Positions 22,152 to 32,155 are shown, counted from the stretch's first letter. The stretch: 64,000 bases of DNA from Salinicola tamaricis (GCF_003006155.1 NZ_CP023559.1:3596001-3660000), one strand, 5' to 3'. Numbers and translations: made by a program. Notes: generated by a model not told the origin, from the letters alone.

Positions 22152-22919
22152 TCAAAAACGATCTTTCCAGCCACGCAGTGTGGCAAAGGCCTCTGCTGCG
22201 CTGGCACTGGCGCCTTGCTCGCTCAGCGTCTGTTGCAGAGAAGGCTGGTCGAGGCGCAGGAACGGATTGATCTGGCGTTCGCGGCCCAGCGTGGTGGGTA
22301 GCGTCGGCCGCTCTAGCCGGCGCGCCTGTTCGCACTCCTGGCGATAGGCGTCGCGGGCAGCATTGTCGGGCTCGGCGGCGCTGGCGAAGGCGAGATTGGC
22401 CAGGGTGTACTCATGCGCCGGGAATACCAGGGTGTCGTCCGGCAGGGCGTCGAACTTGGCCAGGGAGTGGCGCATCTGCTCCGGTGAGCCCTCGAACAGA
22501 CGGCCGCAGCCAGCGGAGAACAGGGTGTCGCCGGCGAACAGCAGCCCCGGCGTACCGGGTGCATAGAAGGCGATATGGTCGAGGGTGTGTCCGGGAACGC
22601 TCGAGACCTCGAAGCGGCGTCCCAGCACGCGGCACTCGTCACCCTCGCCGAGACGCTGATCGATACCTTCGATACGCGGATTCTCGGGGCCGTAGACCTG
22701 CGGTGCATAGCGTTCGATCAGCTCGCGCAGACCGCCGGTGTGATCATGATGGTGATGGGTGATCAATACGCTCTCGAGGCGCAGCTGTTCGCGCTCGAGC
22801 CATTCGATCACCGGCGCCGCGTCTCCTGGATCGACCACGGCAACGGCATCGGTGGTGTCCTGACGCAGGAGCCAGATATAGTTGTCATCCAGCGCGGGAA
22901 TCGGCTTCACGCTCAGCAT
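22152..22919 (-). CDS. gloB: Hydroxyacylglutathione hydrolase (glyoxalase II)
   Basis: GloB hydrolyses S-lactoylglutathione in methylglyoxal detoxification. The 255-residue protein has the metallo-beta-lactamase zinc motif THHHHDHTGG (residues 54-63), further ligands in PGHTLDHIAFY and FAGDTLFSAGCGRLFEG, and the glyoxalase II C-terminal domain with the AHEYTLANLAFA and NPFLR motifs. It is divergent from a methyltransferase gene, the same gloB | yafS-type arrangement seen next to rnhA and dnaQ in E. coli. Confidence 0.95.
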   Translation of the reverse strand: MLSVKPIPALDDNYIWLLRQDTTDAVAVVDPGDAAPVIEWLEREQLRLESVLITHHHHDHTGGLRELIERYAPQVYGPENPRIEGIDQRLGEGDECRVLGRRFEVSSVPGHTLDHIAFYAPGTPGLLFAGDTLFSAGCGRLFEGSPEQMRHSLAKFDALPDDTLVFPAHEYTLANLAFASAAEPDNAARDAYRQECEQARRLERPTLPTTLGRERQINPFLRLDQPSLQQTLSEQGASASAAEAFATLRGWKDRF

Positions 22920-23148
22920 GTGTCATCCTCTTGCGACGAGGGAGCGGGCGTCAACGATGCTGTCGTCGACGGCAAAGACCTCGGATTGAAGGCTTCGTCG
23001 ATGGGGCAATGCCAGGGGACTCGATCCGATCGACCTCGCTGAGACCCGAATCGACCCGGCCGGTTCCACCGCATGCGGCCTTCGGCTGCGCCGAGAATGG
23101 CGCCGCACACCGCTCAAAAAGCGATAACCTTGGGGAGTTAAGGCGCCC

Positions 23149-23984
23149 GTGTCAATCACGTCTACGCAGCAACGGCTCGCCGAAGCGGTCCGGCGCGGCC
23201 GCCAATTCTGGGAGTCCGGGCCCGGCGACGCGCTGTGGCGCGCCGAGCGTGCCTGTCTCGGCCCCCATTGCGAGCATCACCATGGCGTGCTTAGTCTCCA
23301 GCTCGGGATGGCGCCACTGATCAGTGACATGAGCCCGATCCGCCACGCACTGGAGTGGGCGCCCATCGCAGCGCTGGCGCGTCAGCCCAATACCCTGATC
23401 TGCGCCCCGGAGCGCCTGCCGCTGGCTGATGACAGCCTCGACCTGACCGTGGTCCATCACCTGCTCGAGGCGGTCGAGCGCCCCCATCAGGTACTCCAGG
23501 AGGCCGCCCGAGTGACCCGCGCCGATGGCCGGCTGGTGGTCTTCGGCTGGCACCCCTATGCCCCGACCGGAGGCGCCCCGCGTCGGCACCAGCCGCCGTG
23601 GCAGCGGGCCTGGCGTACGCCCCGGCGGCTGCGCGACTGGCTCGAGTTTGTCGACTTCGAGATCGAGCGAGTAGACTACTGCGGCTTCCGGCTGCCCTGG
23701 CGTTCGGCACGCAACCGGCGGCTGGAGACCTTCGGCCGGCGCGCTACAACGTGCCGCTGGGGCAGGCCTATATGCTGATCGCCCGGCGCCGGGCGCTGCC
23801 GGTGCAGCCGATCGCGCTGCGCGAGCCCACCCTGATGGGGGCCAAGTCCGGTGCCTGGCTGGGATTGGCGCGGCATCATCCGCAGGCGCCGACGCGGGGC
23901 GTCGCTGGGGGCCATGGTTCCCTCTCGGCGCAACCGCTGCAAGATGCCCCCGTGCGACGTCTGGAGACGCCGCACGGCGCTTGA
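23149..23984 (+). CDS. SAM-dependent methyltransferase, YafS-like (one frame break)
   Basis: This protein of about 275 residues has a class I methyltransferase core of the Methyltransf_11 type. LPLADDSLDLTVVHHLLEAVERPHQVLQEAARVTRADGRLVVFGW contains the acidic motif and the post-motif strands. The glycine-rich motif I is poorly conserved. The frame changes near 23735, and the C-terminal part (YNVPLGQAYMLIARRR) follows. The substrate is unknown. The gloB-methyltransferase-rnhA-dnaQ order supports a YafS-type assignment. It starts with GTG at 23149. Confidence 0.75.
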
Positions 23985-24101
23985 CCCCAGGATGCCGGGG
24001 CGCTGCCAGGCGCTGACACCCGACCGCCCGATGCCGTTGGTACGGTCGAACTCCCCATCGATGCTGCTGCCGATGGACCCATACGCCAGAGAATTCACGT
24101 T

Positions 24102-24599
24102 TTGCCAGCTTCTTCTTCATCTGCCTCCACCGCTGACGCCACGTCCCAGGGCAATTTGCCTCAGGTCACCATCTACACCGACGGTGGTTGCCGCGGTAAC
24201 CCCGGACCCGGCGGCTGGGGGGCACTGCTGGTCTCGGGTCAGCACCAGAAGTCACTCAAGGGCGGCGAGCGGCATACCACCAACAATCGCATGGAGCTGA
24301 TGGCGGCGATCCAGGCGCTGCGAGCCCTCGACCGCCCTTGTCAGGTGGCGCTGTGGACCGATTCCCAGTATCTACGCAAGGGGATCACCGAGTGGATCCA
24401 CGGCTGGCAGAAGCGTGGTTGGAAGACCGCCTCGAAAGAGCCGGTAAAGAATGCCGAGCTGTGGCGTGAGCTGCTGGCGGAGACCCAGCGGCACCGCATC
24501 GAGTGGCACTGGGTCAAGGGCCACAGCGGCCATGCCGGCAACGAGACGGCCGATCGTCTGGCCAACGAGGCGATCGATGCGGTGATCGCCGGCGACTGA
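24102..24599 (+). CDS. rnhA: Ribonuclease HI
   Basis: RNase HI degrades the RNA of RNA:DNA hybrids. The catalytic carboxylates are visible: Asp27 ([16 protein letters not shown]), Glu65 (NNRMELMAA), Asp87 (WTDSQY) and Asp151 (NETADRLAN). A basic handle region ([20 protein letters not shown]) is present. About 20 extra N-terminal residues precede the core and the predicted start is TTG, so the true start may differ. It lies upstream of dnaQ, as in E. coli, although the two genes are divergent there and co-directional here. Confidence 0.93.
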   Translation: MPASSSSASTADATSQGNLPQVTIYTDGGCRGNPGPGGWGALLVSGQHQKSLKGGERHTTNNRMELMAAIQALRALDRPCQVALWTDSQYLRKGITEWIHGWQKRGWKTASKEPVKNAELWRELLAETQRHRIEWHWVKGHSGHAGNETADRLANEAIDAVIAGD

Positions 24600-24677
24600 C
24601 GTGCGCCAACCCAGGCCCCCGGCGTGTGGGCGCCGGAGCTATTGCAGATCGAGTGTTTGAGAGTTGAGGAGAGCCGC

Positions 24678-25426
24678 ATGCGCCAAATCGTCATGGATAC
24701 GGAAACCACCGGGATCGACCCGCGCGAGGGGCACCGGATCATCGAGATCGGTGGGATCGAGCTGATCAACCGCCGCTTCACCGGCCGTACCTATCATCAG
24801 TACGTCAACCCCGAGCGCCACATCGAGGCCGAGGCGATCGAGATCCACGGGATCACCAATGAGCGGGTGGCCAACGAGCCGGTGTTCGCGCAGATTGCCG
24901 ACGAACTGTGGGAATTCATGCGTGGCGCCCAGCTGGTGATCCACAACGCGCCGTTCGACGTCGGCTTCTTCGACCACGAGTTCCGCCTGCTCAAGGCCGC
25001 GCGTGGCGAGCCGGTGCTGGGGCCGGTGGCCGAACACTGCAGCGTGCTCGACACCCTCAAGATGGCGCGGCAGATGCACCCGGGCAGCGCAACAGCCTGG
25101 ATGCGTTGTGCAAGCGCTACGATATCGACAACGGCCAGCGTGTGCTCCACGGCGCGTTGCTCGACTCCGAGATCCTGGCCGAGGTCTACCTCGCCATGAC
25201 CGGCGGCCAGACGGCTTTGTCGCTGGCCGGTAGCGAAGAGAGCGAAAGTCGTGACGAGAGCGGTGCCGAGACGCATCTCCAGCTCGATCGGGCGGCCACG
25301 CCGCTGGTCGTGGCGCAGCCCAGCGAGGCCGAGTGGGAGGCGCATCGCCAGCGTCTGGCGCAGATCCGTCAAGCCGCCGGCCAATGTCGCTGGGATGCGC
25401 TGGACGGTGATGGAGCCGCCTCCTGA
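24678..25426 (+). CDS. dnaQ: DNA polymerase III epsilon subunit (one frame break)
   Basis: DnaQ is the 3'-5' proofreading exonuclease of the replicative polymerase. The DEDDh motifs are visible: DTETTGID (Asp7, Glu9), HNAPFDVGFFDHE, and LLDSEILAEVYL following the HGALLD segment. The frame breaks near 25083, inside the conserved NSLDALCKRYDID region, yet both flanks are perfectly conserved. The C-terminal region that binds the polymerase alpha subunit is present. The gene is vital for fidelity, so I infer a sequencing error. A GAGGAG site precedes the ATG at 24678. The stop overlaps the nudC ATG. Confidence 0.9.
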
Positions 25427-26198
25427 TGCTGCGTCGCGAGCTGCCTCCCGCGGACGTGCGACGGGGCTGGCTTCTCCGCATGAACGCTCAGGGCGTGGCG
25501 CCGAGCAGCGACGGTCAGGGCGTGCTCGAACGCGACGCGGCCTGGCCGCCGCAAGCGCTGCGCCTTGGCTTCTGGCACGACGAGCCGGTGGCGCTATCGA
25601 TCGAGACCGGCGGCGAGACGTGGCCCGCGGCGCGCGAGTGGTTGGCGCAGATATCGCCGGCCGAGAGCGAACTGCTGGCGACTGCGCTGCAGGTCAGCCA
25701 TTGGGAGCGCGACCACCGTTTCTGTGGGCGCTGTGGTCATCCGACTCAGCGTCTGGCGCATGAGTTTGCGATGACCTGCGAGCAGTGCGGCCTGCGTGCC
25801 TATCCGCGTATCTCGCCCTGTATCATCACCCTGGTCACCTTCGGCCGCGACATGCTGCTGGCGCGTAGCCCGCGCTTTCCGCCGCGGCGTTACTCGACCC
25901 TGGCGGGCTTCATCGAGCCTGGCGAGGCGGTGGAGGCGGCAGTACGCCGCGAGGTGATGGAGGAGGTTGGCGTCGAGGTGGGGGGGTCAGTTTCTTCAAG
26001 AGCCAGTCATGGCCTTTCCCGCACTCGCTGATGATGGGCTTCTTCGCCGAGGCGACCAGCCGGCGCATTCGCATCGACGGCCAGGAAATTGCCGATGCGG
26101 CCTGGTTCACGCCGGAGCGCCCGCCGGAGCTGCCGCCCAGCTACTCGATCTCGCGCCAGTTGATCGAGACCCACCGGCGCGCAGTAGCGATCCGCTGA
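25426..26198 (+). CDS. nudC: NAD+ diphosphatase / deNADding enzyme NudC (one frame break)
   Basis: NudC hydrolyses NAD(H) and removes NAD caps from RNA. A four-Cys zinc ribbon (FCGRCGHPTQ ... TCEQCGLRAYP) is followed by the Nudix box GFIEPGEAVEAAVRREVMEEVGV. The frame is lost in a run of seven G at 25980-25986. The correct continuation (FFKSQSWPFPHSLMMGF, the SQPWPFPxS motif of NudC) resumes one frame over and ends at 26198. The homopolymer position strongly suggests a sequencing indel. The gene overlaps the dnaQ stop. Confidence 0.9.
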
Positions 26199-26205
26199 GG
26201 CCCGT

Positions 26206-26526
26206 TTAGTCGTTGCGTTTGCCGAACAGCTTGGGCAGCCGCGCAGCCAGACCGATGTCGCCCTTGACCTTGACCCGGCCACCGAGCAGCGCCTGCATGG
26301 CATTGAGCTCTTTCTTGATCAGGGCCACGAGGGTGGCGGTGTCACTCTCGATGGTCACATCGGGGGCTGTGTGATGACCGGTGTGAACGCTGAGGCTGCC
26401 ACCTTCGATCACCAAGTGATGATCGTCGGCGTCGTGCAGCAGAAACTGATAGGTCGCGTTGAGATCGCCCGCGGCCGCGGGGTCGAAGCGGTGTTGCAGC
26501 TTGGTGATCAGCTGGTCGTCATCCAT
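26206..26526 (-). CDS. SCP2 sterol-binding domain protein
   Basis: A 106-residue single-domain protein of the SCP2 fold. The pattern fits small bacterial SCP2 proteins: LNATYQFLLHDADDHHLVIEGG, PDVTIESDTATLVALIKKELNAMQALLGGRVKVKGDIGLAARLPKLF. The segment LLxGKxKxxGD near the end is the most conserved. It probably binds a hydrophobic ligand, but the ligand is unknown. It is convergent with nudC, with only 7 bp between the stops. Confidence 0.82.
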   Translation of the reverse strand: MDDDQLITKLQHRFDPAAAGDLNATYQFLLHDADDHHLVIEGGSLSVHTGHHTAPDVTIESDTATLVALIKKELNAMQALLGGRVKVKGDIGLAARLPKLFGKRND

Positions 26527-26711
26527 GATGGCCCTCCATTGGCTTTAGGATAAGCAAACCACTGCGCCTGTCGTTATGCAAGTTACGGTTTCTCAAGCCG
26601 ATTCTTGGCCGCTCGTGGAGGGTATCGAGGTGTGCCAGGCGTGAAGGGCCGTTGTCCACGGTGTGAGTCGATAGGTTATGAGTCAGTGATAAATCATATA
26701 AGGAGTGAGAC

Positions 26712-27742
26712 GTGATCGGATGGCTGGCGGAGTACGCGATGTTCCTGGCCAAGACGGCGACACTCGTCGTCGCATTGGCGCTGGTCCTGGCCCTGGTGGC
26801 GCACGGCCGACGCCGCGGCGGTGGCGATAGCGGTGGCAAGCTACGGGTGACCTCACTGAATGCGCGATTCTCTGGGCGTCAGCGCCAGCTGCAGCTGGCG
26901 GCGACGCCTAAGTCGGGGCGGCGCCAACTGGCCAAGCGATTCAAGCGTGAAGAGAAGAAGGCGTCTAAGGCGGCGGTGGGTGAGCGGGTTTGGGTGCTGG
27001 ATTTCGAGGGCGACCTCAAGGCTTCGGCGACGCCGGCGCTGTCCGAATTGGTGTCGTTGCTGATCACGCAGCTCGAATCGGGTGACGAAGTGGTGCTGCG
27101 GCTGACCTCGGGGGCGGGTTGGTCCACAGCTACGGCCTCGCGGCGGCACAGCTCGACCGCCTGCGTGACGCTGGCGCGCGGCTCACGGTATGCGTGGACA
27201 AGGTCGCGGCCAGCGGCGGTTACATGATGGCGTGCTGTGCCCATCATCTGGTCGCGGCGCCCTTTGCGGTGATCGGGTCGATCGGGGTAGTGGCGCAGAT
27301 TCCCAACGTGCACCGGCTGCTCAAGAAGCATGACGTCGATGTCGAACTGCTGACCGCAGGGCGCTACAAGCGCACCTTGACCGTGCTGGGTGAGAACAGT
27401 GAGGAGGGCAGGGCCAAGTTTCTCGAGGATCTGCAGTCGACCCACGATCTGTTCAAGCAGTATGTGGGCGAGCGCCGCCCGCAGCTCGACCTCGAGCAGG
27501 TGGCGACCGGGGAGATCTGGTACGGTAGCGAAGCGCAGTCTCAGGGACTGGTCGATGCCGTCGGTACCAGTGATGCCTACCTGCTGGGGAAGCTCTCCAG
27601 CCAGGCGCGGGTCCTGCACGTCTCGCTGACGAGTCGCCGCGGTCTCGTCGGCCGTCTGGCCAAGGGCGCCGAAGCGGGAGTGGAGCGGACGCTGGATCGG
27701 GTGCTGGAGCGGCTAGGCCGTCTGAGCTGGGAGCGTCATTAG
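26712..27742 (+). CDS. sohB: Inner-membrane serine protease SohB (one frame break)
   Basis: SohB is a signal-peptide-peptidase-A family protease of the inner membrane (S49). An N-terminal membrane helix (about residues 10-32) is followed by a basic linker, the WVLDFEGDLKASAT strand and VVLRL. After a frame change near 27115 comes VHSYGLAAAQLDRLRDAG, then VDKVAASGGYMMACCAHHLVAAPFAVIGSIGVV, with the nucleophilic Ser in ASGGYMMA. The break lies in a G-rich run, where one extra G would restore the frame. A GTG start follows an AGGAG site. Confidence 0.88.
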
Positions 27743-27820
27743 ACCCCGGCGCTAACATACCGCCTGCCCGCAGGGGAGTCGGTCCAGGCTCGGCCGCCTT
27801 TCAGACAGGCCCCAGATGCT

Positions 27821-27839
27821 CCCCCGGCGTGCCCGGGGG
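27821..27839. terminator. Hairpin between convergent sohB and arsR-type gene
   Basis: A 7-bp stem (CCCCCGG with CCGGGGG) has a 5-base loop in the 164-bp convergent gap. A second GC-rich imperfect hairpin follows at about 27848-27885. No T-run is present, so efficient termination is not certain. Confidence 0.4.
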
Positions 27840-27906
27840 CAGGAGGAGGCGCGGCGGGTGGGGCCGCCGCCCCGGCCTGCCCACTTCTGGCACGTGCCGG
27901 GTGCGC

Positions 27907-28204
27907 CTAGCCCAGATCTAGATTGGCGAGGGTGGCGATCAGTTGCCCGGCGGTATCGCCGTTGAGCGAATAGTAGATGATCTGAGAGCTTCGCCGTGTC
28001 GTGACCAGTCTCTCTTGACGCAGCACGGCGAGATGCTGTGACAACGCCGATTGGCTAAGCGCCATCTGCTGGTTGATCTGGGTCACCGAGCGCTCACCGC
28101 TCATCAGTAGGCACAAAATACGTAGCCGGCTCTCGTTGGCCATGGCCTTCAGGGTCGCGGTGGCTGGCCCGAACTGAGTTTCCGAAAGTGTCTGTTTCCG
28201 TCAT
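27907..28204 (-). CDS. ArsR-family transcriptional regulator, BigR/YgaV-like (possible frame break near the start)
   Basis: A small winged-helix repressor. KAMANESRLRILCLL, the recognition helix region MALSQSALSQHLAVLRQERLV and the wing TTRRSSQIIYYSL are typical of ArsR. It resembles YgaV/BigR-type members, which sense sulfur species through two Cys. Here only the Cys in RILCLL is visible, and the C-terminal partner Cys is missing (it ends ANLDLG). The ATG at 28143 would omit the first helix. The residues ATATLKA just upstream are in frame and conserved, so the real start is probably the ATG at 28204 with a one-base indel near 28175. Confidence 0.75.
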
Positions 28205-28259
28205 AGTGAAGTCCGCATTCGCAGGGCCGGCGCTGAACAATCTGTTACATCCCTTTCTT

Positions 28260-28288
28260 ATATTACCCTTTGTAACGTTAAGTTACAA
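28260..28288 (-). promoter_or_regulatory. Promoter of the arsR-type gene
   Basis: On the minus strand a -35 (TTGTAA, 28288-28283) and a -10 (TAATAT, 28265-28260) are separated by exactly 17 bases. The inverted repeat at 28268-28290 covers the -35 and the spacer, which suggests direct repression of this promoter, most likely by its own product. Confidence 0.65.
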
Positions 28289-28290
28289 AG
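28268..28290. promoter_or_regulatory. Operator: 9-bp perfect inverted repeat
   Basis: CTTTGTAAC and GTTACAAAG are perfect reverse complements separated by GTTAA. The repeat is AT-rich in a GC-rich genome and lies between the arsR-type gene and the divergent yhhQ. Its size and symmetry are those of an ArsR-family operator. It could control both genes. Confidence 0.75.
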
Positions 28291-28331
28291 TCTTTTTGGT
28301 GGTCCATCTGGTCTGCTATCGAGAGGGTGCT

Positions 28332-28437
28332 TATAATGCGCCCCCGCCGTGCCCGCCCGAAGTCACGACAGGCGGGAACGATGTCACTGAGGGTTCCCTT
28401 ACCCCTCGGCCGACCGGCAGACGAAAAAGGTTCTTTC
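28332..28437 (+). promoter_or_regulatory. yhhQ promoter -10 and structured leader
   Basis: A perfect TATAAT lies at 28332-28337 with no strong -35. Transcription from it would give a leader of about 95 bases with a CCCGCC/GGCGGG stem (28352-28357 and 28371-28376) and further pairing. Queuosine-precursor transporter genes are sometimes under preQ1 riboswitches, but I do not see a recognisable preQ1 consensus here, so I call only a possible structured leader. Confidence 0.4.
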
Positions 28438-29103
28438 ATGCTCAAGCTCGACGAGAGTCAGATTCGCCAGGCGCTTTTGTGGCTGGTCTCTTTTCATGTG
28501 GCGGTGATCACCGCCAGCAACTATCTGGTGCAGCTACCGTTCACGCTGTGGGGGCTGCATACCACCTGGGGAGCATGCTTCCCGTTTCATCTTCCTGGCT
28601 ACGGACTTACCGTGCGGCTGTTCGGCAAATCGGCCGCGCGGCGCATCATCGCCGGGGTGATGGTGCCGGCACTGATGGTGTCCTATGCGGTATCGGCTGT
28701 TCCAGCAGGGCCGCTTCCAGGGCTTCGAGGCGCTGGGACAGTGGAACCTGTTCGTCGGCGCATCGCCCTGGCACAGCTTCATGGCCGATGTGCTCGGCCA
28801 AGCTGCTCGACATCCATGTCTTCGATCGCCTGCGCCGCCTGCGCGCCTGGGTGGGTGGCGCCGACGCTCTCGACCATCCGGCATCTGGCCGATACCTTCG
28901 CGTTCTTTGCGATCGCCTTCTGGCACGGCCCCGACCCTTCATGCGTGAACACTGGGTCGATATCGCCTGGTTCGACTACGCGGTGTGAAGCTGACCATCA
29001 GCTGCTGTTCTTCCTGCCGCTCTATGGGGTTCTGCTGGCCTGGTTGGGACGGGTGGTGCTGAGTGGCCATGATGAGACACTGCCAGGCCTGCCACGGCGC
29101 TGA
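28438..29103 (+). CDS. yhhQ: Queuosine precursor transporter YhhQ (about six frame breaks)
   Basis: YhhQ imports 7-cyano-7-deazaguanine (preQ0) and related precursors for tRNA queuosine. The family motifs appear in order but in alternating frames: LVSFHVAVITASNYLVQLPFTLWG, FPFIFLATDLTVRLFG (out of frame), LFQQGRFQGFEALGQWNLFVGASPWHSF, LLDIHVFDRLRRLRAW, LADTFAFFAIAFWHGPD and MREHWVDIAWFDYAVK, ending LLFFLPLYGVLLAWLG. At least six single-base changes are needed to restore one protein of about 220 residues. Some sit in short T and C runs. Real loss cannot be excluded, but the preserved protein sequence argues for low-quality sequence. Confidence 0.78.
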   Translation: MLKLDESQIRQALLWLVSFHVAVITASNYLVQLPFTLWGLHTTWGACFPFHLPGYGLTVRLFGKSAARRIIAGVMVPALMVSYAVSAVPAGPLPGLRGAGTVEPVRRRIALAQLHGRCARPSCSTSMSSIACAACAPGWVAPTLSTIRHLADTFAFFAIAFWHGPDPSCVNTGSISPGSTTRCEADHQLLFFLPLYGVLLAWLGRVVLSGHDETLPGLPRR

Positions 29104-29278
29104 GGCTCGTAGCTAACAGACCGGGGCTCGGTCTGCCTGGCGCTCTGTTATTCTCGCTACTCATGCCGAGACAACGCCAGGCCGGTCGTCGCAAGGCAGG
29201 CCGAAAGACGAGTCAGCGATCGAAAGCCAGCGAGTAGTGGAAAGCCAGTGAGTGTAAGAAAAAGAGAGGAGAGCCAGA

Positions 29279-30061
29279 TTGCAACTGCATTCTATCGATA
29301 CCGGCGTCGTCGATGCCGATGATGCGGCGCGCCCTCTTGTCGTGCTGCATGGCCTGTTCGGAAGCGCCGACAACTGGCGCTCTCATATCAAGCAGTGGCA
29401 GCAGGCGCGCCGAGTGGTGGCGCTCGATCTGCGCAATCACGGACGTTCGCCGCATGCGTCGGGAATGCGCTACGCGCAGATGGCAGCAGATGTCGCTGAG
29501 TCACTCGACGCGCTCGAGATCGAACAGTTCGATCTGCTGGGGCATTCGATGGGTGGCAAAGTGGCGATCACCCTGGCCCGGCAGCAGCCCCGAGCGGTGG
29601 CCAGCCTGATCGTCGCCGACATCGCCCCGGTGCCCTATGAGCATGGTCACGACGAGATCTTTGCCGCCATGCGTCGGGTTGTCGAGGGTCAGCCCGAATC
29701 GCGCCGAGAGGCCGATGCGCTGAGCTGAAAGCGTGGATGTCGCAGCCACGCGCCAGTTCCTGGCCACCAATCTGGTACGCGACGACGCCGGGATCCTGCG
29801 CTGGCGGGTGGGGCTCGACGAGATCGCCGACGGCTATGCGGACATCATTGCCGCGCCGGACGGCGAGGGCGCCTATCCTGGGCCAGCGCTGCTGCTGCGC
29901 GGTGGTGATTCTCCTATGTGCGTGACGCTCACCGAGAAGCGGTGGCGGCAGTGATGCCCGAGGCGACCTGGCAGACGCTGGAAGGCGCGGGGCACTGGCT
30001 CCATGCCGAGCAGCCGGAAGCGTTCCAGCAGGCGCTGTCGCGCTTTTTCGCCTCTCTCTGA
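29279..30061 (+). CDS. Alpha/beta hydrolase YbfF-like esterase (two frame breaks)
   Basis: A hydrolase with VVLHGLFGSADNW (oxyanion-hole HG motif), VVALDLRNHGRSPHA and the nucleophile elbow GHSMGGKVA, as in E. coli acyl-CoA esterase YbfF. The frame stops at about 29726, resumes as FLATNLVRDDAGILRWRVGLDEI, and changes again near 29910 to give LEGAGHWLHAEQPEAF, which contains the catalytic His, ending at 30061. The start is predicted at a TTG (29279). Confidence 0.8.
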
Positions 30062-30186
30062 GTCGCCCCTATCCGAGAGTCGAACCGCCACCGTTGAGCC
30101 CTGGACCGCCACTGTCTGCTTCGTCGCTGACGTGGACGCGGCGGTGCTCCATTCGGTGGCGCTCAATCGGTGCCGTCCGTCTCGCC

Positions 30187-31076
30187 TTAGTCGATTACCT
30201 CTCCCTCCACGGGAATGACGTCGAGATTGTCGGGGTGGGCGGCGAGGAAGCGGTTGAGAATCCGGTAGGTGTCGATATCGAAACCGCGGTTGTCGGGTAG
30301 TACCTCGAGCTGGTTGAGATCGCTGACGCTGCCTTGGTAGTGCCAGTGGTCGACCACGTGCAGCCCGACATCGCCGCTGTCACTGCGTTCACGAAACGCC
30401 ACCCGGCCCGGCCATGGCCAGTTCTCGATCCGCAGCCGTTCCATCGCCGCCTTGGCCCGTCGAGCATGGCTCTCCAGACTCTCTTCGCCGCAGCAGGCAC
30501 CGCGACAGCGTCCCAGCTGATAGCCGAAACAGCGCCCGCGCCCCGTCTCCAGCCCCAGCACTCGCAAGCACAGCCCCGTCTCGGTGGCGATGTCCTTGAG
30601 CGTGGTGCGGGCCGTATGGCGATTACGGAACAGGCCGTAGAAGCGCGAGCGTGCGGTGACCACCACTGGCCATCGCTCAGTTCGGGGCGCGCTTCACCCT
30701 CCGGCCAGTCCCAGCTGATCAGCCGGACCCGGCGACGCAGCTGGCGATTGTAGAGCGGCACCCAGCGCTTGATCAGGTCGGCTTCGAGCAGCTGCGCGCC
30801 GAGGTCACCGCTGGTCAGAATCCAGGCGATGCGCTGGGTCTGCTCGAGCATATGGCGGTGACGCCCGGAAGCGGGATCGCGCAGGTGGGTACGTACGCGT
30901 GTGCGGATGTCGAGACTCTTGCCCACGTAGAGCGGCAGGTCGTTGTGACCGAAGAAGACGTAGACGCCAGTGCGCGACGGCAGGGCATCGAGGGTATCGA
31001 TGCCAGTGCTGGGCAGCGACTCGGCGGGATCGCGGCGAGGGTCGTAGAGGGGCATGGGGGAGCTCATGCTCCCCAC
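30187..31076 (-). CDS. cho: Excinuclease Cho, UvrC homologue (one frame break)
   Basis: Cho makes the 3' incision at bulky lesions in UvrAB-dependent repair. The N-terminal GIY-YIG domain is visible (GVYVFFGHNDLPLYVGKSLDIRTRVRTHL), then EADLIKRWVPLYNRQLRRR. The Cys-rich UvrC-type segment GYQLGRCRGACCGEES and the WPWPGRVAFRER block are read in the second frame after a break near 30660. The rejoined length of about 296 residues matches Cho and is too short for UvrC, which has a C-terminal RNase H domain. Confidence 0.85.
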
Positions 31077-31130
31077 CTTAGCTGATTCTGTTCACCTTGG
31101 CCGGTGCCGTTCGCCTCGTCCGGCCGTGCG

Positions 31131-32155
31131 TCAGGGCGCGTTGAGATCGACCGCCAGGCGCGAGATCGGGCTCTGGCTCTTGATCTGACCACGCTCGAGC
31201 AGGAAGGCCTCGAAGTCGCGGTAGCGCTTGACGTCCAGCGCCGCCGGGCGCAGGGCGAAACGCGGCAGGGTGGCGTTCCATGCCGCTTTGTTGAGCGGGG
31301 TATCCAGCGTCGGGTCGTAGGCGATGAAGCGCTGCCAGCCCTCATCCGGATGATTGATGATCCAGGCGGTGGCTTCGCCGATTGCATCCATGAAGCGGCG
31401 ATAGGCGTCGCGGTGCTGATTCAGGTGTCGCGGTTGGCGACAAAGATCAGCTCGTCATAGGTGGGGACGCCTTCCTCCTCGATATAGAACGGTTTGCCCT
31501 CAACCCCTTCCTGCTTCATCTGTGCCAGCTCGAAGTTGCGGAAGGCCCCGGTGACCGCGTCTACCTTCTGGCTGATCAGCGCCGGCGTCAGTGAGAAGTT
31601 GACGTTGACCATCTCGACGTCGTCCAGGGTCAGCCCGTGGTGCTCGAGCATCGCTGCCAGCAGCACTTCCTCGACCCCGCCCACCGAATAACCGATCTTC
31701 TTGCCGGCGAGCTGGGAGAGATCGTCGATACCGCTGTCGGCGCGCACCAGCAGGGCGTTGAGCGGGGTCGCGATCAGCGTGCCGATGCGCACCACCGGCA
31801 GTCCTTGATCGACCTGCAGATGTAGCTGCGGCTGATAGCTTAGCGCCAGGTCGATGCGCCCTGCGGCGACCAGTTTGGGCGGCACGCTGGGGTCCGCCGG
31901 TGACTGAATGTCGACGTCCAGCCCGCGCTTGGCGAACAGCCCACGCTGCTTGGCCACCAGGATCGGGGCATGTACCGGGTTGGGATACCAGTCGAGCATC
32001 ACGCTCAGCGGAATCATCTTGGGGGGCACCAACGCGTCGTCATCGGCCTGGGCGTGAAGCGGCAGCAGCGTAGCCAGCATCAGCAGGATCAGGCCGAGCA
32101 GCGCCGGGCGGCGCGGTCCGAGCGTGGCAGGGATGGTTCGAGATAGCGTGGGCAT
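31131..32155 (-). CDS. thiY: Thiamine-precursor ABC transporter, substrate-binding protein ThiY-like (one frame break)
   Basis: This periplasmic binding protein belongs to the NMT1/THI5-like family and probably captures a pyrimidine thiamine precursor (HMP or formylaminopyrimidine). A signal peptide (LGLILLMLATLLPLHAQA) is followed by MLDWYPNPVHAPILVAKQRG, the VPPKLVAAGRIDLALSYQPQ block and VEEVLLAAMLEHHGL. A missing C near 31423 ends the frame at ANRDT; the next frame gives HLNQHRDAYRRFMDAIGEATAW. The substrate is inferred from the TPP riboswitch in front of the operon. Confidence 0.82.

Noticed and set aside
28340..28437. preQ1 riboswitch upstream of yhhQ
   Set aside because: I could not find the conserved preQ1-I loop and A-rich tail or the other known preQ1 consensus features, so it is listed only as a possible structured leader.
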